The notes beneath the pieces are model-generated. The model ran no database searches. It worked only from the letters and a program-made list of their open reading frames with translations, and had not been told where the DNA came from. A program made the translations under genes and the position numbers. A stretch of 64,000 nucleotides of DNA from Flavobacteriales bacterium (GTDB lineage: Bacteria; Bacteroidota; Bacteroidia; Flavobacteriales_F; PHOS-HE28). Position 1 is the stretch's first letter. Every line of letters begins with the position of its first letter. This document shows positions 54,213 to 62,621 of this stretch, piece after piece. The stretch is from NCBI GenBank assembly GCA_016699575.1, contig CP064979.1, positions 4,402,001-4,466,000 of the forward strand. Direction: 5' to 3'.

Positions 54213-55303
54213 GCCCTCTGGATGATCTTGCGGAATTGCTGAAGGAGTTGCCGGGGGAAGACTTACCCCCGCGACCAGACCTTTTCTCCATCTCAGGTTA
54301 TCCTCACTACGAGGATGTGCTGAGCAACTGGTATTCCTTCTTCATGGACCCTAGTGGGCTACACGGACTCGGTACAATGTTCCTTGATACGCTCGTGGAT
54401 CTTGCGAATGCAGGGAAGAGGGTAAGGGTCGGCAAGAGCATGTCCATCAGAAGGGAGTTCACGACGGAGAAGGGGCTTGCTGTGGACATCATCGCACATG
54501 ATGGAATTGAAGTCGACGGCCGAATCGGGGGCGCGGAGAATGCTGTGATCATCGAGAACAAGGTCTTCCATGTGCTCAACAATAACCTCGATGACTATTT
54601 GACCTCAGTTCCCAATGCAAAGAAGATCGGCATTGTGCTATGCCTAAAAGCAAGACCTGTGGGTCACCCGCAGTATGAATGCATCACTCATGCTGCACTT
54701 ATGGAGGCTGTGGTCGCACAACTTCCGATAACCTACCCAATGCCGGAACCATACCGGCAGTACCTGATCGACCTGGAACAGAACATACACCTATTGACCG
54801 AGAACATGGAGATCACGGACGAAGTGAGATTCTACCTAGAGCATGCCGAGAGGATCCAACGTGTGATCGCCTTGGAAGGCAGTCTTCGCGTCTATCTGAC
54901 CACGGCTTTGAATACGGCAGCTCAGGCAATGCAAATGCAGTTAACGCGCAACCCGGGTCGTTCTTGGTATATTTCCGTTCACCGCGAGGATCGCGCGTAC
55001 GTGACCGTCCTGTTGGAGGACGCTTTTACCAAGGGAACAGAGCTGGTCATTGTTGTGGAGGTCCGCGATGAGCATGAATTGAAGAGCAGTGACACCCGAT
55101 TGGACAGCATCAAAGGGGTTATCGGCACGGAACGTCAAGTCGTCCATAAGGTCGATCCAAATGGGAAGTGGATACAGTTCGCTCCCATTAGAATTCCACT
55201 TACGCGTGAACGTGGCTTTGATCTAAGCAAGACTATTGAGGAGCGGATCAAGACAGACCTTCTTCCCGTACTGGATGCAGCACGCTTGGCCTTTCCGCAA
55301 TGA
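54209..55303 (+). CDS. PD-(D/E)XK nuclease superfamily protein inserted between hsdM and hsdS
   Basis: 364 residues. An N-terminal domain is followed by a PD-(D/E)XK-like core: LAVDIIAHDG (D near 94) and AVIIENKVFHVLNNNLDDYL (ExK as ENK near 115-117), then IVLCLKARPVGHPQYECITH. This is the PDDEXK_4-like group seen near phage-defence genes. Overlaps hsdM and hsdS by ATGA at both ends, so it is part of the RM operon. It could be an extra restriction activity, an anti-phage effector or a regulator. A family assignment by search would be needed to name it. Confidence 0.75.
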   Translation: MSPLDDLAELLKELPGEDLPPRPDLFSISGYPHYEDVLSNWYSFFMDPSGLHGLGTMFLDTLVDLANAGKRVRVGKSMSIRREFTTEKGLAVDIIAHDGIEVDGRIGGAENAVIIENKVFHVLNNNLDDYLTSVPNAKKIGIVLCLKARPVGHPQYECITHAALMEAVVAQLPITYPMPEPYRQYLIDLEQNIHLLTENMEITDEVRFYLEHAERIQRVIALEGSLRVYLTTALNTAAQAMQMQLTRNPGRSWYISVHREDRAYVTVLLEDAFTKGTELVIVVEVRDEHELKSSDTRLDSIKGVIGTERQVVHKVDPNGKWIQFAPIRIPLTRERGFDLSKTIEERIKTDLLPVLDAARLAFPQ

Positions 55304-56651
55304 AGGGAAACGCAGCCACTAAACCCTCCGGCATCCCCTGGCTCGGGGAGGTGCCCCCGGATTGGGAGATGAAGAAAATCCGCTTCCTCTTCCGGTTCCA
55401 AAGTGGTGGCACCCCAAGCACTACGAACGAGGCATACTGGGAAGGAACGCTGCCTTGGGTGTCTGCAAAGGACATGAAGAAGATGTGGATCTCTGACACA
55501 GAAGACCACATATCGGAGCATGCTCTTACAGAGAGCGCGGCGAACACAGTACCACCGAACAGCCTTCTACTGCTTACGCGCTCTGGCATTCTGCAACACA
55601 CGATCCCGGTCTGCGTGAACAGCCGACGAATGGCGATCAATCAGGATGTGAAGGGATGCATCCCTGTGGCTGATAATGTGGACGTGCGCTTCTGTGCGTA
55701 TTTCATACACGGCTCACAAGAGCAACTGCTTCCGCTGTGGCGACAAGAAGGTGCAACCGTGGAAAGTCTGGAGTTCGAGACGGTCAAGAACACCGCCTTC
55801 GCCCTTCCCCCTCCCCGAACAACGCGCCATCGCGGCCTTTCTGGACGAGCGCACGGCGCGCATCGATGGGCTTATGGCGCGCAAGCAGCGGCTGGTGCAA
55901 TTGCTTAAGGAGAAGCGCCAGGGCCCTTATTACCCGCGCCGTTACGCGGGGCTTGGTTGCGAAAGTGAAGTTGAAGGAGAGCGGGGTGCCGTGGTTGGGG
56001 GAGGTGCCGGAGCATTGGGAGGTGAAGGATCTGAAACACATTATCGGCCCGATGGAACAGGGCTGGTCGCCACAATGCGACAACTACCCCGCCGACGAAA
56101 GTGAATGGGGTGTGCTTAAAGCGGGGTGCGTGAACGGCACCAGCTTGAACGAGATGGAGAACAAGCGGCTTCCCGATACCGAGGAGCCGATACCCGCGCT
56201 GGAGATCAAGCCCGGTGATATTCTCATGAGCCGTGCGAACACTGTGGATCTGATCGGAAGTTGTGGATACGTGGACAAGGTTCGGCCGCGACTGATCCTT
56301 TGTGACAAGTTGTATCGCTTCCACGCATTACCCGGCGTGAGCAACGGACGCTACCTGGTACACTTCCTTCGGTCACGCGCAGGGCGCTCATACATGGAGC
56401 AGAACACATCCGGCGCAAGTGATTCCATGCAGAACATCGGACAGGATGTGGTGCGCAACATCGTGATGCCTTGCCCACCACTCAAGGAGCAAGAGACCAT
56501 CGTTGCATACATCGAGTCATCGACCATCCGCATCGACGCGCTGATCACCAAGGTGGAGCAAGCGGTGTTGCGTTTGCAGGAGTACCGCACGGCGCTGATA
56601 AGCGCGGCGGTAACGGGGAAGGTGCGGGTGGCGACCAACACAATCGTATGA
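55300..56651 (+). pseudogene. hsdS: hsdS specificity subunit interrupted by two +1 frameshifts
   Basis: Two target-recognition domains are visible. The first starts SGIPWLGEVPPDWEMKKI and ends with a conserved hinge LPEQRAIAAFLDERTARIDGLMARKQRLVQLLKEKRQ. The second starts KESGVPWLGEVPEHWEVKDL and ends with LKEQETIVAYIESSTIRIDALITKVEQAVLRLQEYRTALISAAVTGKVRV. The hinge is in a different frame from both parts. The breaks are near 55805 (a C run, cttccccctcccc) and near 55921 (cagggccc); removing one base in each restores the protein. It overlaps its neighbours by ATGA at both ends. It may be intact in the real genome. Confidence 0.9.
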
Positions 56652-57496
56652 CCACCACGGACTACAAGGAGTGGATGCAGCGTGCGTTCCTAAAAGTGGA
56701 AGCGGCGCTGAGCGAAGAGCTGATCACGCCAGCATCATTATGTATGACCGAGGATCACATCCGGTCGGCGTTGGTCCGTGGCTTGGCTGCAGCCATGCCC
56801 ACACATGCACATCGTATTGACACCGAGAAGACAGTCAGTTGGACGAACAATCCTTGCTGGTTAGGCACTAACCGTGTTCCGGAACAAGGACGCCCCATTC
56901 AGCATGACGTTTTCATTGCGCCTCACGATGGTGACAACGGGCTCGCTTGCGAAGTGAAGTGGCTAAAGAACGAGAAGGCCGGCGAGGTCCTAAAGGACAT
57001 CTGGAAGCTCGTGCTATCCAGAGGTATTGCCTCGGAGGGGAGCGCAATGCGCATCTATTTTCTTCTGGGTGGAGAGGGGGAACATTTCAGAGCAACGATC
57101 AATGCGCTGTACCACCATACCCCACGCATGGCCGATCTTTCGTGGCAGCGCACGGATCAAGCACTGCCCAACCCCAAGCGGCTCACCATGGCCAATTTGC
57201 TTGGAACAGCGAAGGGAAAGAATGCCGTCAGGGATCTACTAAAATGGGGTTCCCCTCCTACCTATCGAACGCCACCATCCTGTAGGAACGAGTTCTACAC
57301 GGACACACGCGCTACATGGAGACGGCCTCTTGATGGACAAATCAAGAAGAAAGATGGCGGAGTGCTGGTTTGGAATGCCGCGCTCTGGGAGATCACGGCT
57401 TGGGGTTTAAGTACCCGCCCCGCATTGAACTGGACAGCGAAGCGCGATGCCATGTTAGCCCCTAGCCCCGACAGCAAGAGTACCGTGCGGCGCTGA
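56648..57496 (+). CDS. Unknown protein with possible PD-(D/E)XK core, in the RM operon
   Basis: 282 residues. No family recognised. The central segment GRPIQHDVFIAPHDGDNGLACEVKWLKN has an Asp followed 16-18 residues later by ExK, which resembles the metal-binding D...ExK of restriction endonucleases; this is an inference from spacing and context. The N-terminal YKEWMQRAFLKVEAAL and LITPASLCMTEDHIRSALVRGLA look helical. It begins by ATGA overlap with hsdS. Its final residues (SKSTVRR) read through the out-of-frame remnant of an hsdS tail, suggesting a past recombination at its 3' end. Confidence 0.65.
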   Translation: MTTTDYKEWMQRAFLKVEAALSEELITPASLCMTEDHIRSALVRGLAAAMPTHAHRIDTEKTVSWTNNPCWLGTNRVPEQGRPIQHDVFIAPHDGDNGLACEVKWLKNEKAGEVLKDIWKLVLSRGIASEGSAMRIYFLLGGEGEHFRATINALYHHTPRMADLSWQRTDQALPNPKRLTMANLLGTAKGKNAVRDLLKWGSPPTYRTPPSCRNEFYTDTRATWRRPLDGQIKKKDGGVLVWNAALWEITAWGLSTRPALNWTAKRDAMLAPSPDSKSTVRR

Positions 57497-57534
57497 TCAG
57501 CGTGGCTGTCACAGTGAATATGCGGGTGGAGTGA
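57472..57534 (+). pseudogene. Relic of an hsdS C-terminus
   Basis: In one frame this stretch reads QQEYRAALISVAVTVNMRVE and a stop, closely matching the hsdS C-terminus LQEYRTALISAAVTGKVRV encoded just before 56651. It lies in a different frame from the gene that overlaps it. It is best explained as the last 20 codons of a second or older hsdS gene. Confidence 0.8.
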
Positions 57535-57585
57535 GGTTTCCATCGTTGCATTTCGTTTTCGGAGACCTTGGAACTACCTTTTATC

Positions 57586-58358
57586 ATGAGTACTACACAT
57601 ACCCCCAACAGTGAGCACAATAGGAGCATGAAGGCCTTGGTCTTTCTCGCGCACCATGCGGCTGCATGGAGTGCAAACGACCACCGTCTGCAATGCGTGC
57701 CCTTCCGGTTCGGCCTTGACCTGTCACGCTGTTCGGGAAAGCCGCAGAGAACGATACCCGCAATGCGCTAGCACTCTCCCAAATGGCCTACCATGCCAGG
57801 CTGCATGCGCCGGATCTCCAGCGATAACGCCTTCGTGAAAAACGCCATGGAGTTCGCCGATCAGATGAATGAAAAGAGCGGGCTTGGGTCATCAGTATGC
57901 AACGGCTTGGGTCCTTCAGTTCCTCCGCTGACCAGGGTGCCTTGCAGCGGTTCTTCGCAGATGAGCATTTCTTGCCCTTGCAGTGCCGCGACATTGTGGA
58001 CCGTCACGCCGCATCCGTACCGACGGAACAGTCTGAAGCGGATGCGCAAGGCCGTAGCAGGTTCCTTCAAGAAAAGTTCGAAGCGAACTACGGGCTGCTC
58101 GCCGGACTGATAGGCAAGTTGCGCGCTCCTACAGGGATCAATGTCGAAAGCAAACGGAGGAAATGGTGGAACTTCATTTGGGACGAGGATCTGTGTTGGA
58201 TGATCGGACCGGCCCATGCCATCGGTAAAGCCCCAGTGCGTTTCGTTACCACCGATGGAGCGTTCCATACTGCTGCGGCCGAAGCGAGCTGTACTGACCG
58301 CGTTATGACCCTTGCTTCGTACCTAACGGCAACTGGCGGTGCCATAGGCGCCGAATAG
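57586..58358 (+). pseudogene. Disrupted gene of unknown function
   Basis: A plausible start (MSTTHTPNSEHNRSMKALVFLAHHAAAWSANDHRLQCV) continues in other frames as LFGKAAENDTRNALALSQMAYHARLHAPDLQR, then DNAFVKNAMEFADQMNEKSG, then MQRLGSFSSSADQGALQRFF down to TDRVMTLASYLTATGGAIGAE and a stop at 58356-58358. Protein-like composition runs across at least three frames, so one gene with several indels is more likely than three small ones. I do not recognise the family. Sequencing error or decay cannot be separated here. Confidence 0.5.
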
Positions 58359-58501
58359 TGCTGGAGCCAATGCGAGCGCCAGTAAAAGGGAAGGTGCGGG
58401 CGATACCTCCTCACCGTCGGCTGGACTTTCCTGAGGCCTACTGAACACACCGTGCGGGTCCATCGGAATATTCACCACTTTCATCATCCGCCCCCAACTC
58501 C

Positions 58502-60626
58502 ATGAACCGATCCATACCGTTGCTCCTACTGTCTCTCATAGGTTACAACGCTCATTGTTTTGGGCAAACTTCTGCCTGTGTATCCAACGAGCTCATCGTC
58601 CAGTTCAGAAGTGGGGCACCGCTCTTGGGCGCCCAATGCGCCACTTGCACAGGCTTAAGAGCGTGGACCGTCTGAACTCGGCAATGGGCATTGTGGCCAT
58701 TGAGCGGATTGTTGCATCAAGGCCGCAGAACGAAAATGAAAGCGAGGCCGGAAACGGATGGCCTCCTGCTGTTGCGCTATTCCACGGCCATCGATCCGGA
58801 CAAAGCGATCGCGCAATACATGGCAACGGGGGAAGTGCAATTCGCCGAACCGAACTACCTGGCGCAAGGCAGCGCGCCACCACCAATAACACCGAATGAC
58901 CCGCACCATTATCCGCGTCAATGGTCACACTTCAACGATGGAACCTTCAACGGGACCGAGTGAGACGACGCGGACATCGATATCCGCGCGAGGCATGGGA
59001 GATCGCCACCGGGATCGGTCGGGGTGGGTTGCGGCCATCTTGGACTCAGGCTTCAAATTGGACCATCCTGACGTTGCGGGCCGGATATGGAACAACAGCG
59101 ACGAGATCCCCGGGAACGGCATCGACGATGATGGGAACGGGAGGTCGATGATCGCCAAGGTTGGGACTTCGTGAACAACGACAACAGTCCGATGGACGAT
59201 ACGTGGCCATGGCACCAACGTGGCCGGGCTGCTCGGCGCTACCAGACAACAATGGTATCGGATATGCTGGCGTCGATTGGAACTGCAAACTGATGATCAC
59301 GCAGGTGCTGAACAGTTCCAATTCAGCCACGAGCGCGAACATGACTGCGGCGTTCTACTATGCTGTGGACAACGGCGCGGATGTGAGTGAACATGTCGAT
59401 CGGCGGTAGCGGGTTCTCAGCTGCCATGCAAACAGCCATCAACTATGCCTACGCCAACGACGTGGTCATCGTGGCTTGCATGGTGAACTTCAACAACGCG
59501 GTGACCTACTACCACGCAGGTACAACAACGTGATCGCCGTGGGCGCCACCGACACGAACGACGAACGCGTAGCGCCTTTCTTCTAAGGACCCGACCAGCG
59601 GCAACTTCGGTACCCACATAGACCTTGTAGCACCGGGCAACTACATGTACGGATTGAACTACTCGTCGAACACGAACTTACAATTTACTGGGGTGCTATC
59701 CTCAAGCGTCCCCCATTGTTTGCGGGGTTGCTGGATTGATCGAGCACTGATGTCACATTGGGAGCGGACAGCATCGGAGCATCCTGATGGCCACGGCCGA
59801 CGACCAAGTAGGCGACCCCGCTGAAGACACGCCAGGTTGGGACCAGTACCACGGTGCAGGCCGTTTGGACGCCTATGCCGCACTTCGGTCGATTGCGGCA
59901 ACGATTACCGAAATCCGTGGCGATCGAAGTCTTCTTGGGCGGTCCATATGACACGGGAACAGCACTGATGCGACGGCCTTCGGGCTGCCGGGCTTGTTCC
60001 AGTGACGGAGCCGTATTCCTCCCTCGGCTATGTCTTCCGAGGTGAAAGCAGCCAAGCCATCTCACCAACCGTCCTTGCGGTACAAGGCAACAACGCCATC
60101 GTTGATTGGGTTGTGCTCGAACTTCAGCCTGGGGATGCCACTACCTCGATTACAGCCTCAGCAGCATGTCTGGTGCAACGCGATGGTGATGTAGTAGACC
60201 TCGACGGCTTTTCCGTACCCGGGACACATGCTCCGGAAGGGAATTACCATATCGCCATCAGGCACCGCAATCACCTAAGCGTTCTGAGCCCCGCCCCGAG
60301 TTCACTTGTCGATGACCGGAACCCTGGTGCACGATTTCACGGCCGGCTCGGCCTTTGGGTCAGCCTCACAGATTGAGGTCTCCGGTATTCACGCGTTATG
60401 GCCTGGTAACACAAACGGCGATGAGAAGTAAAGTACACGGGCGTGAACAACGACCGTGATGTAGTCCTTGTTGAATTGGGTGGAGTACTCCCGACCAATG
60501 TGGTTTCTGCCTATGACCGAAGTGATGTGAACTTGGATGGCCGGGTCAAGTACACCGGTATACACAACGACCGCGACCGGATCATAGTCACGATCAGGGA
60601 ACACTACCGACAGCGGTGGTGCAGAG
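58502..60626 (+). pseudogene. Subtilisin-like (S8) secreted protease, multiply frameshifted
   Basis: A signal peptide (MNRSIPLLLLSLIGYNAHCFGQ) is followed, across several frames, by subtilase landmarks. These are the Asp motif AILDSGFKLDHPDVAGR (near 59040), the His motif HGTNVAGLLGA (near 59213), INYAYANDVVIVAC, and the region before the catalytic Ser, QASPIVCGVAGLI (near 59710). Near the end are two copies of a KYTGxxNDRD repeat with NLDGR and VLPTNVVSAY between them, typical of Flavobacteriales secreted proteins with T9SS-linked ends. At least six frame changes are needed to read it through. No intact protease could be made as written. Confidence 0.8.
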
Positions 60627-60876
60627 CAATTGCCTTAGTCGTGCAGGAGACTTCCTTGAGTGGAGCCTTTGGTCATTGAAGGAGTGTCGCACATGACATT
60701 GTAGGTGTCAAAGGTGCACGGCCCGGGTGGCAGCACCTTCCCATGTACTGGCAGCAACACCACGATGCAATTCTGGAAGGTGCCATGTGGAAGTGAAGCC
60801 CCATCCACTGAGGTGCGTTGGCAAGCACGTTGCGCGTGGTCCATCAAGCCGGTTCCGATGCGGGTACTTTTGCCTC
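60627..60876. other. Intergenic stretch, nothing recognised
   Basis: About 250 bases between the protease remnant and the DUF488 gene. The open frames here give low-quality translations, and there is no repeat or terminator I can support. Confidence 0.4.
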
Positions 60877-61759
60877 ATGTACTACCGCCGTCGCCTGCTC
60901 TTAGCCCTGCTGCAAGCTTTGGGCGGCCGCGCTGAGAAGATGCGCCTGCATAAGTTGCTGATGCTATACGTGGTGCAGCGCGGCAAGGCGGACTATCACT
61001 TCGTGCCCTACCGCTTCGGTGCCTTCAGTTTCCAAGCCAATGCTGACCTGGTGGCGTGGACTACCCGCGGACTGATGGCCAACCACGAGCGGGAATGGGA
61101 ACTGCTGGACAAGGAAGACCACTTGGCCGCACTGGGGCCCACCGACCGCAATGCGCTGGATGCACTGCTTGCCACTTACGGTGCTTTGGATCCGCGAGGC
61201 GTTGGTGCGCGAGACCTACGTACGCTACCCCTCACGGCCTTGCGCAGCGAAATGGCGGCCCGTTTGCTGACCATTGCGCAGCAACAATCAGTTGTCCAAG
61301 CCCTGCCAGCGGCGGACCGGAAGGCTTGCCACCATCGGTTACGAGGGTCTCGACCTGGACGCCTTCCTGAATAAGTTGCTGAAAGCGCACATCGCCGTGC
61401 TGTGCGATGTGCGGCGCAATACCTTCAGCATGAAGTACGGGTTCAGCAAAAGCAGCTGCAACATGCCTGCGCAGGCGTGGGGATCGCTACGAGCACTTGC
61501 CCGATGTGGGCATCGCCAGCGATGAACGGCAGGAACTGAACACACGCAGGCCGATCGCGATGCGCTCTTCGCACGCCACACGGAACGCACGCTATCGACC
61601 ACCGCTAGTGCACAAGCGCACATAGCGGCATTGGTAGAACAGCATCGGCGTGTGGCCATTATGTGCTTCGAGCACGAGGTGGGTTGCTGCCACCGCAACG
61701 CCTTGTCCAAGGCCGTCGTGCAGCGCCCCGACTTCCACGGCCAACTCACGCATCTGTGA
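60877..61759 (+). pseudogene. DUF488 domain protein, frameshifted
   Basis: The N-terminal domain (MYYRRRLLLALLQALGGRAEKMRLHKLLMLYV...FVPYRFGAFSFQANADL) is of a type found before DUF488 in Bacteroidota. The DUF488 domain follows as ATIGYEGLDLDAFLNKLLKAHIAVLCDVRRNTFSMKYGFSKS, then in other frames YEHLPDVGIASDERQEL and VAIMCFEHEVGCCHRNALSKAVVQRP. Frame breaks lie near 61323 (extra G), 61455 (missing C) and 61485 (missing C). DUF488 proteins are of unknown biochemical role, with Cys/Arg motifs that suggest nucleic acid or small-molecule binding. The next gene is its usual partner. Confidence 0.75.
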
Positions 61760-61762
61760 GCC

Positions 61763-62598
61763 ATGGCGCGGATGCGGGTGCTCCTGACGGTGACAACCTA
61801 CCCGCTGCCGAGCCGTAGCTACGATGAGTTGGTGTGCACCGCAGGTATCTGCGAGGACGGCACATGGGTGCGCATCTACCCGGTGCCATTGAGCTTCCTC
61901 ATGCAGATGAAACGCAGCGGCCAGATGCCGGTGCGCAAGTACACCTGGATAGAAGCCGACCTCGAACGCCGCAAGGATGACTTCCGGCCGGAAAGCCACT
62001 CGCCGGTGAACCGTGACTTCAACGCCATTGCCGTTGGCGAGCATATCGGCACTGAACGCGCGTGGGCTGAACGAAAGCACTTCTGCCTGCGAAAGGTGTA
62101 CACCAGCATGGCGCAGCTCATTGCTGCAAGCCAGGGAGCCCACCAACGTTTCGCTTGCCACGTTCAAGCCAGCACGGTTCATCAGTTTCGACGTTGAGAA
62201 GGATGAGCGCGACTGGAAACCGGTATGGAAGGATGCGCGACAGCAGTTGGACCTGTTCGCGGAGGGAGCTCAGGAAGAGCCCAAGGAGATGATCCGAAGT
62301 TGCCCTACAAGTTCTACTACCGCTTCGTGGATTCCGACGGCAAGGAAAGCCGCATGATGATCGAGGATTGGGAGATCGGCCAGCTCTTCTGGAATTGCCT
62401 GCGGGACGCTGAAGGGAATGAAGAAGTGGCAGTAGCCAAAGTGCGCGCGAAATACGGGGGGCCTTCCTCAAGGAGCATGACATCCACCTCTTTTTGGGCA
62501 CCACCCAGAAGTTCCACGCCATGCGGGCTGCAAATCCCTTTGTGATCGTCAGGGTGTTCTACCCGAAGCAGCTCGACCAGTTGGGCCTTTTTGAATAA
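61763..62598 (+). pseudogene. DUF488-associated conserved protein, frameshifted
   Basis: It begins MARMRVLLTVTTYPLPSRSYDELVCTAGICEDGTWVRIYPVPL and, after a frame change near 62130 (caggga), continues EPTNVSLATFKPARFISFDVEKDERDWKPVWKDARQQLDLFAEG. After further changes near 62300 (missing A) and 62460 (missing G in a G run) it reads KLPYKFYYRFVDSDGKESRMMIEDWEIGQLFWNCLRDAEGNEEVA and ends FLGTTQKFHAMRAANPFVIVRVFYPKQLDQLGLFE. This protein is commonly paired with DUF488 in Bacteroidota. Function unknown. The gene would be intact if three one-base indels were corrected. Confidence 0.7.
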
Positions 62599-62621
62599 CC
62601 GCCGACGGCTACCTTGCTCGC

